A stretch of 58,642 bases of DNA from Gammaproteobacteria bacterium (GTDB lineage: Bacteria; Pseudomonadota; Gammaproteobacteria; Pseudomonadales; Pseudohongiellaceae), in assembly GCA_030832825.1 (NCBI GenBank), contig JAURIJ010000014.1, forward strand, positions 1-58,642. Reading direction: 5' to 3'. The position numbers were made by a program, and so were the translations under genes. Within the stretch, counting starts at the first letter, position 1, and every line of letters begins with the position of its first letter. This document shows positions 7,047-14,198 of this stretch, piece after piece. Below the pieces are notes generated by a model that searched no databases, had not been told where the DNA came from, and saw only the letters and a list, made by a program, of their open reading frames with translations.

Positions 7047-8195
7047 CTAGTTCTGACGGCTGATGCTGATGTGCGGGTTCTCGGACTGCGCGCGCGACCA
7101 GTTGCGGTCGGGCCAGGTCAGGCCGCCGCGGGCCGGACCGCCGGCGTTGTAGATGCCGCCGCGCAGCACGAACAGCATGTATTTCATTTCATCGGGGGCC
7201 AGATTGGCCTGCTTGTCGGTGTAGGCGGCCACCACCTTCTCGATCTCCTGCGTGCGGTTCTCGAGGCCGGGGTAGGCCAGCACATCGCCGATCACCACCT
7301 TCATGGCCTCGAGGTTGTCGAGGATGTAGGCGGCGTCCTTGTAGGCGGCATAGAACGCGGGCGCGATCACCGGGCTGGTGGGAATGTCGGCCGGCAGCTG
7401 CACGAAGCCGCTGTGCTGGCGGATGAGCTTCTCGTTGTAGAGCGCGACCAGGCGTTCCACGTCGGCGTCCAGGGCGTCGTCATCCGGCGCGGTCAACACG
7501 ATCTCCAGCAGCGCGATCTTCAGCCACTGGCTGGCCCAGGTCAGGCCGGCAAACTGCGGGAAGCCGGCGGCGTAGGAATAGGCGTAGGCGTGCTCGGACA
7601 GCAGATCATCGGACTTCGGGCGCGCCGGCACGGAGTGGGTGTCGTCGCTCAGATAATCCTGCACGGCGGCGGCCACGGCGGCTTTCTTGTCGGTGAACGC
7701 CGGGTTGAGGTGAATCTCGATCAGGGCCTCGACGAACTCGCGGCCGCGCTGCAGGGTCTGCAGGGCCACCGGGGGCAGCACGCCGATCTGGGCCAGCAGC
7801 GGGCGCACTTCCTCGGCGCTGTGTTCCTCGTAGACCACGCCGAGCAGGCCCGGGGTCACGCGGCTCTCGAAGGCGCGGTGCGGGCCGAGCAGGGAAAGGT
7901 GATTGCCGGCGCTGTGGTAGTGCGAGGTCTGCGCTTCTTCCAGTTCGTTCAGTTTGTCCAGCAGCATGCGCTGGCCGACGGCGGCGGCCGGGGAGTCATT
8001 GGTCAGCACCACTTCCTCGTAGGCGCGGGCCTGCAACACATCGTGGGCCAGCAACAGCTGCTGCACCTCGGGGTAGCGCTGTGCCAGGACGGTGGGCTCG
8101 CCGGCGGCAGCCGCGCTGAAACAGGCGAGCACGCCAAGGCCGAGCAGCAGGCGGCTCAGCGGGCGACGGGAGGCGGGGCGGGCAGTGGCAATCAT
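7047..8195 (-). CDS. Exported helical protein of unknown function
   Basis: I do not recognise this 382-residue protein. It has a Sec-type signal (RRPLSRLLLGLGVLACFSAAAA) and a mostly helical, Ala/Leu/Glu-rich mature part without cysteines, so it should not bind haem covalently itself. A conserved-looking segment is HAYAYSYAAGFPQFAGLTWASQW, and the C-terminus has LRGGIYNAGGPARGGLTWPDRNW. ATG 8195 is preferred over an upstream TTG at 8210. It is the first gene of a two-gene unit with the redoxin/haem-c protein and has an FNR/Anr-like promoter, so a periplasmic partner role in low-oxygen electron transfer is a reasonable guess. Confidence 0.6.
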   Translation of the reverse strand: MIATARPASRRPLSRLLLGLGVLACFSAAAAGEPTVLAQRYPEVQQLLLAHDVLQARAYEEVVLTNDSPAAAVGQRMLLDKLNELEEAQTSHYHSAGNHLSLLGPHRAFESRVTPGLLGVVYEEHSAEEVRPLLAQIGVLPPVALQTLQRGREFVEALIEIHLNPAFTDKKAAVAAAVQDYLSDDTHSVPARPKSDDLLSEHAYAYSYAAGFPQFAGLTWASQWLKIALLEIVLTAPDDDALDADVERLVALYNEKLIRQHSGFVQLPADIPTSPVIAPAFYAAYKDAAYILDNLEAMKVVIGDVLAYPGLENRTQEIEKVVAAYTDKQANLAPDEMKYMLFVLRGGIYNAGGPARGGLTWPDRNWSRAQSENPHISISRQN

Positions 8196-8233
8196 CGGCA
8201 ATCTCGGCAAATACAGGGTTTTTGTCAGGGTTC

Positions 8234-8275
8234 AGACTAGCAGGAGCCTCGGGAAGGGCCTTTGATCCTGGTCAA
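8234..8275 (-). promoter_or_regulatory. Candidate FNR/Anr-activated promoter of the 7047-5358 unit
   Basis: TTGATCCTGGTCAA (8262-8275) fits the FNR/Anr pattern TTGAT-N4-ATCAA with one mismatch. On the minus strand TAGTCT (8234-8239) is a plausible -10. A start point at about 8227 would place the box centre near -41.5, the class II activation position. The + strand hydrolase gene at 8388 is farther away. Regulation by oxygen is inferred. Confidence 0.5.
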
Positions 8276-8387
8276 AGGGAGCGCGATTGCCGGCGCTCAA
8301 CCGATCGGCGGATGACGTGCCCGCCGCGCGGGGTGTAGGCTCGGAACCAGCAGTCTGCAAAACAACAACGACAAAGGAGTGTGACCC

Positions 8388-9374
8388 ATGCGCCATCACT
8401 ACATGATCTGCGCCCGCGCCACCCGTGGCGGCGACTTCATCCCCGAGCCGGGGCCCTCGCGTTACCTGAAGATCCCGGAAGGCGAACTGCCCTGCCCCCG
8501 CCATGCCATCGCCCGCAAGCAGTGGGTGCGCGAGCTGCGTGCTGCCGCCACCTGGGGCACCGATGCGCGGCGCGCAGACGGCGAGCGGGGCGACCTGCTG
8601 GTGTTCGTGCACGGCTACAACAATGACCTCGACATCATCCGCCAGCGCCATGCGCAGCTGGAGGCCGACCTGCAGGGCGTGGGCTTCAAGGGCGCCATCC
8701 TCACCTTCTGCTGGCCCAGCAACGACATCGGCCTGAACTACCTGGAGGATCGTCACGACGCCAAGCACAGCGCCATGCAGCTGGTCACCGATGGCATCAA
8801 GCTGCTCTCGGCTCACCAGGCACCGGACTGCACGATCAACATCCATTTGCTCGGGCATTCCACCGGGGCCTATGTGATCCGCGAGGCCTTCGACGATGCC
8901 GACGACTGCGCCCTGCCCAACAATGCCTGGTCGGTGAGCCAGGTGGTGTTCATCGGTGCCGATGTCTCGGCCGGCTCCATGAGTGCCGACACGGCCACCA
9001 CGGCCTCGCTCTACCGTCACTGCTATCGCTTGACCAACTACTCCAACCGCCACGACGCCGTGCTCAAGCTCTCCAATGCCAAGCGGGTGGGCGTGGCGCC
9101 GCGCGTCGGAAGAGTGGGCCTGCCGGCCGATGCGCCGGCGAAGGCGGTGGACGTGGACTGCTCGGAGTATTTCCAGCAGCTGGCCAGCGACAAGGCGCTG
9201 CGCGCGCGCGATCAGGCGGCCGAGCTGGGCGCCTTCGATCACTCCTGGCATATCGGCAACCGGCGCTTCGCCACGGATCTGTTCGAGACCCTCAAGGGCG
9301 ATCTGGACCGCTCGGTGATTCCGACCCGGCGGGTGGGGGAGAAGGGCGAGCTGGTGCTGCTGCGCGGGGACTGA
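8388..9374 (+). CDS. Alpha/beta hydrolase, DUF900-like
   Basis: This 328-residue cytoplasmic protein has the alpha/beta hydrolase landmarks: LLVFVHGYNND (oxyanion-hole strand, residues about 68-78), a nucleophile elbow GHSTG (about 156-160) and a late DHSWH that could provide the catalytic His. The HGYN start and the layout fit the DUF900/lipase-like hydrolases. No signal peptide is seen. The substrate is unknown. AAAGGAG lies about 9 bases before the ATG. It is divergent from the haem/redoxin unit. Confidence 0.75.
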   Translation: MRHHYMICARATRGGDFIPEPGPSRYLKIPEGELPCPRHAIARKQWVRELRAAATWGTDARRADGERGDLLVFVHGYNNDLDIIRQRHAQLEADLQGVGFKGAILTFCWPSNDIGLNYLEDRHDAKHSAMQLVTDGIKLLSAHQAPDCTINIHLLGHSTGAYVIREAFDDADDCALPNNAWSVSQVVFIGADVSAGSMSADTATTASLYRHCYRLTNYSNRHDAVLKLSNAKRVGVAPRVGRVGLPADAPAKAVDVDCSEYFQQLASDKALRARDQAAELGAFDHSWHIGNRRFATDLFETLKGDLDRSVIPTRRVGEKGELVLLRGD

Positions 9375-9390
9375 GCACGCCGCTTCGGGC

Positions 9391-9460
9391 GGGCGAAGAA
9401 GTTTTGGCCGCGATCTGGGTCTATGTCTCAGTACGCGGCCCGCCCGGCGGGTCTTCGCCC
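9391..9460 (+). promoter_or_regulatory. Nested inverted repeats in the leader of the DUF5916 gene
   Basis: GGGCGAAG (9391-9398) pairs with CTTCGCCC (9453-9460), and inside it GGCCGCG (9406-9412) pairs with CGCGGCC (9434-9440). Together they could form a two-stage stem in the leader just before the gene at 9487. There is no poly-T after it, so it is not a plain terminator. The role is unknown. Confidence 0.35.
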
Positions 9461-9486
9461 ATTCCTTGAACCCCGCGAGGTTGCCT

Positions 9487-11748
9487 GTGATCTTCCCCTG
9501 TTCGCCGCGCCGCGGCAGCCCCCTGCTGCTGGCCACTGTCCTGCTTTGCCCGAGCGCCCTGGCCCAGAACGCCGTCACCACCACCGAGGTGCGCCCCTCC
9601 CTGCAGGCCACGCGCATCCCGGCCGGCAGCGCGGTGGAGCTGGACGGCACCCTGGACGACGCCGTCTGGGCCCAGGCACGGCCGATCACGCAGTTCCGCC
9701 AGCAGGAGCCGGTGGAGGGCGGCGAACCCAGCGAGCCCACCGAGATCCGCGTGCTCTATGACGACGAGGCGCTCTACATCGGCGCCATGCTCCACGACTC
9801 CAACCCTGAAGGCATCCTGGCCTATCAGCTGCAGCGTGATGCGGGCCTGGGCACCGACGACCGCTTCATGTGGATCATCAGCACCTTCGACGACAACCGC
9901 ACCGGCTATTTCTTCGAGACCAATCCGGCGGGCCTGCTGGGCGACGGGCTGATCGAGGGTGGCGGCGGCTTCAACAAGCGCTGGAATGGCCTCTGGAACA
10001 TGCGCACCCGCATTCTGGAGAACGGCTGGTCGGCAGAGATCCGCATCCCGTTCTCGACATTGAACTTCGACCCGGCGCTGACCGCCTGGGGCATCAACTT
10101 CCAGCGCACCATCCGCCGCTACAACGAGGAGATCCTGTGGAACGGCTGGCGCCGCACCGAGGGCCTGTTCCGACCGGTGCACACCGGGCAGCTGCAGGGC
10201 CTGAGCGGCTTGAGTCAGGGCCGGGGCATCGAGCTGAAACCCTTCCTCAACGCGTCCACCAAAGGCGGCCCCGCCGCCGGCGCGTCCCGGGGCAGTGACG
10301 CCACGGCGGGCATCGACATCACCTATTCGCTGACGCCCTCGCTGCGCACGGCCCTGACGATCAACACCGACTTCGCGGAAACCGAAGTCGACAGCCGCCA
10401 GGTGAACCTCACGCGCTTCCCCCTGCGCTTCCCGGAACAGCGCGAGTTCTTCCTGGAAGGCTCGGGCGTGTTCTCCCTGAGCGGCGCCGACCCCTTCTTC
10501 AGTCGCCGCATCGGCCTGGTGGACGGGCAGGAAGTGCCCATCGACTTCGGCGCGCGGCTGGGTGGCCAGGTGGGCAACTACGAGCTGGGCCTGTATCAGG
10601 TGCGCACCGGCGAGACGGAGCTGGAGCGCGGCGATGGCACGGCGCGCCCCTGGGCGGCCGAGGATTTCACGGTGGGGCGGGTGAAGCGCAGCCTGTTCCA
10701 GCAATCCCATGTGGGCCTGATCTACACCCGGCGCGCCTCGGACACCGTGGCGGGCGCGGGGGCGCTGGAGGATCGGCACACAGTGGGCGCGGACTTCGAC
10801 TTCTTCACCTCGCAGTTCCTGGGGCGCTACAACGCCCAGGTCGAGGGCTTCCTGCTCTATCACACCGACCCGCTGGCCGGGGGCGACCTGAACGCCTCCG
10901 AGCGTCGGGCCAGTGGCATCGACCTGGCCTTTCCCAATGATCTGCTGCGCCTGAGCTCCTCGCACCGCGAGTTCGGCGAACAGTGGGACCCGGCCCTGGG
11001 CTTCGTGGAGCGTCGAGGCTTCCGCCGCCATGCGCCGACGCTGACGTATGCCCCGCGCCCGGAGCGCTGGGACTTCATTCGGCAGACGGAACACGAGATC
11101 GAGTTCGAGTACCTGACCGATCTGAATGACCGTCTGCTGACGCGCAACCTCGAGATCACACCGCTGCAGATCAACTTCGAGAGCGGCGACCGCGTGGGCG
11201 TCGAGATTGGCCGCAACTTCGAGCGGCTGGACCGCGTGTTCACCGTGTACGGCAGCGGCGCGGACGCGATCCGCATCCTGCCGGGCGACTACGATTCCGA
11301 CAGCTGGTCCTTCGATGTCAGCACGGCCGGGCGCCGCATGCTGTCGGGCACGCTGGAGTTCGAGCACTCCGAGTTCTGGGGGGGCGAGCGCGACACTCTG
11401 GATGTGTCCGGCACCGTGCGCACCCGCGGCGGCGTGCAGATGACCACCACCTACCAGCACAACGAGGTGAGCCTGCCGCAGGGGGATTTCGAGACCAATC
11501 TGCTGCGTCTGTCCTGGGCCTGGAACCTGAGCCCGTGGACGTCGCTGACCGGCAATGTGCAGTACGACGACTTGTCGGAGGTGGTGGGCGTCTACGCGCG
11601 GGTGCGCTGGACGGTGCAGCCGGGCAATGACGTGTTCCTGGTGTGGAGCAACAACTGGCTGTACGACGATGGCCCGCTGGCCGACAGCCGCTTCTCGACG
11701 CTCTCCCGGGGTGGCGCGTTGAAGTTCAATTACACGCTGCGGTTCTGA
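9487..11748 (+). CDS. DUF5916 outer-membrane-type protein with CBM9-like domain
   Basis: The protein has about 754 residues with a signal peptide ending in LCPSALAQ. Residues about 45-220 form a CBM9-like carbohydrate-binding fold (ELDGTLDDAVWAQA, LYDDEALYIGAML, FSTLNFDPALTAWGINFQR). The remaining 500 residues are DUF5916, rich in alternating polar/aromatic strands (NTDFAETEVDSRQVNLTRF, PLRFPEQREFFLEG) and ending in NYTLRF, as in outer-membrane barrels. No ATG is available at the N-terminus; GTG 9487 with upstream GCGAGG is preferred, though TTG 9466 is possible. Such proteins are common beside TonB receptors and peptidases; the role is unproven. Confidence 0.8.
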   Translation: MIFPCSPRRGSPLLLATVLLCPSALAQNAVTTTEVRPSLQATRIPAGSAVELDGTLDDAVWAQARPITQFRQQEPVEGGEPSEPTEIRVLYDDEALYIGAMLHDSNPEGILAYQLQRDAGLGTDDRFMWIISTFDDNRTGYFFETNPAGLLGDGLIEGGGGFNKRWNGLWNMRTRILENGWSAEIRIPFSTLNFDPALTAWGINFQRTIRRYNEEILWNGWRRTEGLFRPVHTGQLQGLSGLSQGRGIELKPFLNASTKGGPAAGASRGSDATAGIDITYSLTPSLRTALTINTDFAETEVDSRQVNLTRFPLRFPEQREFFLEGSGVFSLSGADPFFSRRIGLVDGQEVPIDFGARLGGQVGNYELGLYQVRTGETELERGDGTARPWAAEDFTVGRVKRSLFQQSHVGLIYTRRASDTVAGAGALEDRHTVGADFDFFTSQFLGRYNAQVEGFLLYHTDPLAGGDLNASERRASGIDLAFPNDLLRLSSSHREFGEQWDPALGFVERRGFRRHAPTLTYAPRPERWDFIRQTEHEIEFEYLTDLNDRLLTRNLEITPLQINFESGDRVGVEIGRNFERLDRVFTVYGSGADAIRILPGDYDSDSWSFDVSTAGRRMLSGTLEFEHSEFWGGERDTLDVSGTVRTRGGVQMTTTYQHNEVSLPQGDFETNLLRLSWAWNLSPWTSLTGNVQYDDLSEVVGVYARVRWTVQPGNDVFLVWSNNWLYDDGPLADSRFSTLSRGGALKFNYTLRF

Positions 11749-11845
11749 GTGCCATACTCGGTCATGCCGGCATTCTCTCTTGTGGCTGACCAGGAATTAA
11801 TGGGCTAATATCTGACCATAATTAAGCTCTATATATAGGTGTTCC

Positions 11846-12097
11846 ATGCGACAGGTATTGGCAGATTTTTCCGTCAGCATCTCAGAATTGAAGAAGAATC
11901 CATCGGCCCTGCTTGCTCAGGCCAGTGGTTCTCCCATTGCGGTGCTGAATCACAACAAGCCGGCTGCCTATCTGGTGCCGGCGGAAACCTATGAAACGAT
12001 GATGGATATGCTGGAAGACCTGGAGCTTGCCTTGTTGGTGGAAGAGAGAAAGGGCGACAAGGACAAGGCCATCCCGGTATCTCTGGATGACCTATAA
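11846..12097 (+). CDS. Phd/YefM-type antitoxin
   Basis: This 83-residue protein has the Phd/YefM N-terminal DNA-binding fold (VSISELKKNPSALLAQASGSPIAVLNHNKPAAYLVPAETYE) and an acidic C-terminal tail for toxin binding. It overlaps the toxin gene by 11 bp. The upstream 95 bp are AT-rich (TATATATAGG just before the SD), unlike the surrounding genes, consistent with a recently acquired module carrying its own promoter. Confidence 0.87.
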   Translation: MRQVLADFSVSISELKKNPSALLAQASGSPIAVLNHNKPAAYLVPAETYETMMDMLEDLELALLVEERKGDKDKAIPVSLDDL

Positions 12098-12371
12098 GCT
12101 TCGCTTTCTGCCCGCCGCACTCAAGGAGTGGGAAAAGCTGGGTGCCACGGTACGCAGTCAGCTCAAGAAGAAGTTGGCTGAGCGGCTGGAAAACCCCAGA
12201 GTGGCGGCAGACAAGCTCCGAGGATACGAGTCTGTCTACAAGATCAAGCTGCGCTCCGCCGGATATCGACTGGCCTACGAGGTGGTCGATGATGAACTCG
12301 TCGTGTATGTCATCGCGGTAGGCAAGCGCGAAAAGAGCAAGATACATTCGACCCTCAAGGACAGAGTCTGA
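12087..12371 (+). CDS. RelE/StbE-family toxin
   Basis: The 94-residue protein (MTYKLRFLPAALKEWEKLG start, LKKKLAERLENP, KLRGYESVYKIKLRSAGYRLAYEVVDDELVVYVIAVGKRE) is a complete RelE/ParE-superfamily toxin. The pattern K-x-R-x-x-G-Y-R-L-x-Y is typical of ribosome-dependent RelE mRNA interferases. The ATG at 12087 lies inside the antitoxin gene, so the two are coupled. This is the third toxin-antitoxin module in the first 12.4 kb. Confidence 0.88.
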   Translation: MTYKLRFLPAALKEWEKLGATVRSQLKKKLAERLENPRVAADKLRGYESVYKIKLRSAGYRLAYEVVDDELVVYVIAVGKREKSKIHSTLKDRV

Positions 12372-12412
12372 CAGCCCCCTGTGCTGCCCCGTCCAATATT
12401 GTGGAAGTCCCC

Positions 12413-12751
12413 ATGCACCCCATCAGCTTCGACGATTTTCTGCGCGTGGAACTGCGCGTCGGCCGCGTGCTCAGCGCCAGTGTGTTCGAGGGCGCGCGCA
12501 AGCCGGCTTACATCCTGCAGGTGGATTTCGGCGAGGAGATCGGCATTCGCAAGTCCAGCGCGCAGCTCACGGCGCTCTATCAACCCGAGGATCTGGTCGG
12601 CCGACTCGTGGTGGGTGTGGTCAATTTTCCCCGCAAGCAGATCGGGCCGCTGATGTCGGAGTGCCTGATCACCGGCTTTCACCGGGCGGATGGCGCCGTG
12701 GCGCTGTGCGTGCCCGACCAGGACGTGCCGCTGGGCACGCGACTTCTCTGA
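12413..12751 (+). CDS. CsaA-like tRNA-binding domain protein
   Basis: The 112-residue protein is a single OB-fold tRNA-binding domain (EMAP II/Myf-like). It has FLRVELRVGRVLSASVFEGARKPAYILQVDFG at the start, KSSAQLTALY in the middle and NFPRKQIGPLMSECLITGF at the end, as in CsaA. CsaA has been described as a secretion-linked chaperone with tRNA-binding ability; the exact role here is not known. The ATG 12413 begins at the conserved HPISFDDF. Confidence 0.85.
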   Translation: MHPISFDDFLRVELRVGRVLSASVFEGARKPAYILQVDFGEEIGIRKSSAQLTALYQPEDLVGRLVVGVVNFPRKQIGPLMSECLITGFHRADGAVALCVPDQDVPLGTRLL

Positions 12752-12759
12752 GCCTGCGC

Positions 12760-13212
12760 ATGAACACCGCCCACGCCGACATCCGCAGCCTCACCGTCAC
12801 CGCTTCCCCGCAGGCCATCTTCGCCACGTTGTGCGATGAGCACAGCCTCTCGCACTGGTGGGGGCCGGATGGCTTCAGCAGCACGGTGCACGCGTTCGGC
12901 ACGCAGCCAGGGGCCAGGTGGCTTCTGACGCTGCAAGGGCCCGATGGGGTCAGTTATCCCAACGAGTACCGTGTGCTCGAATTCGTTCCCGACCGCCTGC
13001 TGGTGCTGGACCACCCCTGCGCCGATCATCACTTCGTTTTGCGCATCGCGCTGCAGCTGCAGGGGGATTCGACACAGGTGCACTGGGAGCAGCGCTTCGA
13101 CAGCGCCGAGGACTTCGCGCCGCTGGCCGGCTTTCTGGCTGAGGCCAATCAACAGGTGCTGGCGCGGCTCGCGCGTGAAGTGCAGCGCCGGGCGGCGGCG
13201 CCTGGCGCTGAC
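12760..13212 (+). CDS. SRPBCC (AHSA1-like) domain protein whose native stop is lost
   Basis: From ATG 12760 about 148 residues form a full SRPBCC/AHSA1 domain: VTASPQAIFATLCDEHSLSHWWGPDGF, YPNEYRVLEFVPDRLLVLDH, HWEQRFDSAEDF and the terminal helix EANQQVLARLAREVQRRAA. The family normally stops right after this helix. Here no stop occurs; the frame stays open through low-quality sequence to 14148, over the antisense of the MarR gene. The end given is the domain edge, not a stop codon. At about 13202 another frame carries a hydrolase remnant, so a deletion probably fused the two genes. Confidence 0.6.
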
Positions 13213-13582
13213 CCTCGATGCCCTCGCGCCGTCGGGCGTGCCCGTTGTCGGCGTGGGGCATTCCATTGGCGCCTCGACCCTGCTCGCCATGGTCGGGGCC
13301 GGAATGTGGCTCGGGCCGGGCTTCCGGCTGCCGATCGCAGAGGATGCTCGCCTGCGCAGCCTGTGTCTGCTGACGGCGTCGCAGGCGCAGTGGCTGGCGG
13401 ACACCCTGTCAGCGTCCGTGACGGTGGACCTGTGCCTGGTCGAGGAGGCCGGCCATTTCTCCTTCATGGACGCACCTCCGCCCCATGCGGTGGAGACGGT
13501 GGCCGACAAGGCGGCGTTTCTGCGGGAGTTTGCGGGAGATGTCGCGGACTTCGTGCGGAGGGTGAGCCAGGCAGCGGGCTGA
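13202..13582 (+). pseudogene. Alpha/beta hydrolase remnant (N-terminus and core segment missing)
   Basis: The frame from about 13202 (LALTLDALAPSGVPVVGVGH, then SIGASTLLAMVGAGMWLGPG) contains the nucleophile elbow GHSIG, and the end (VEEAGHFSFMDAPPPHA ... FVRRVSQAAG) contains the catalytic-His region of an alpha/beta hydrolase. The N-terminal half and oxyanion strand are absent. In the middle LCLLTASQAQWLADTL joins two parts that in relatives are separated by about 30 residues carrying the acidic catalytic residue. There is no start codon of its own; it lies in a different frame from the SRPBCC gene. A dead fragment is the simplest reading. Confidence 0.65.
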
Positions 13583-13599
13583 CGGGCGCTGACGCGCAC

Positions 13600-14067
13600 T
13601 CAGCCCTTCGCCTCGATCTGCGCCACGCGCCCCAGCAGGGAGATCAGCAGCGCCGTGTCGGCCTCGCCCAGGTGGGCCAGGAAGTCGGACTGTGCCTGCC
13701 GCCACAGGGGCAGCAGGGTCTGCAGGGCGGCGTGGCCTGCCGGCGTCAGGCAGACCTGGCGTGCGCGCACCGAGCCCTCCCCGCTCAGCTCGATCAGGCC
13801 CTGTGTCTGCAACAGTTGCAGATTGCGGCTCATGGAGCTTCTGTCCATGCCCATCTGCTGCGCCAGCTCGGTGATCGACAGCCCCCCCGCCACGCTGAGC
13901 ACGAACAGCACGCTGAACTGCGGCGCGTGGGCCCCGCCGTCCTTCATGATCGCGTCGTACTGCCGGCTCACGGCCCGTGCGGCGCGGCGCAGAAAGAACA
14001 GATTGCAGGGGCTGTCGGCCGGCGTGAAGTCGGGTGCGAGAGGGACGGGAGTCGTGGCGGTCGTCAT
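13600..14067 (-). CDS. MarR-family transcriptional regulator
   Basis: The 155-residue protein has a MarR winged helix: FSVLFVLSVAGGLSITELAQ and MGMDRSSMSRNLQLLQTQGL form the HTH, and GSVRARQVCLTPAGHAAL the wing. The N-terminal CNLFFLRRAARAVSRQYD is the usual dimerisation helix. ATG 14067 is chosen because the upstream open sequence lies in the divergent promoter region. It faces a TonB-dependent receptor gene across 131 bp that hold a 14-bp palindrome (14127-14140), a likely operator, so it may regulate both itself and the receptor. Confidence 0.87.
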   Translation of the reverse strand: MTTATTPVPLAPDFTPADSPCNLFFLRRAARAVSRQYDAIMKDGGAHAPQFSVLFVLSVAGGLSITELAQQMGMDRSSMSRNLQLLQTQGLIELSGEGSVRARQVCLTPAGHAALQTLLPLWRQAQSDFLAHLGEADTALLISLLGRVAQIEAKG

Positions 14068-14126
14068 GGTCAGCGCATTCCTGAAGGGCAAAGCAAGTCC
14101 GGGCACGGTAACAAATCGCCACATAT

Positions 14127-14140
14127 CGTGTATATACACG
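14127..14140. promoter_or_regulatory. 14-bp palindrome in the marR / TonB receptor intergenic region
   Basis: CGTGTATATACACG is a perfect palindrome 60 bp before the MarR start and 59 bp before the receptor ATG. MarR dimers bind palindromes of this size between divergent genes, and the TATATA core could overlap -10 elements on either strand. It is a candidate MarR operator; binding is not shown. Confidence 0.55.
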
Positions 14141-14198
14141 CAACGTGACAGTCTGTAGCGTTGCGGCCAACAATAACTCAGAGCTGTCCAGGAGTCCC

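Noticed and set aside
5535..8240. Long + strand open frame of about 900 codons
   Set aside because: It is the antisense shadow of two well-supported minus-strand genes in GC-rich DNA and has no coherent domain.
9421..11460. Long minus-strand open frame opposite the DUF5916 gene
   Set aside because: Low-complexity His/Gln/Ala-rich translation, typical of an antisense frame of a GC-rich gene.
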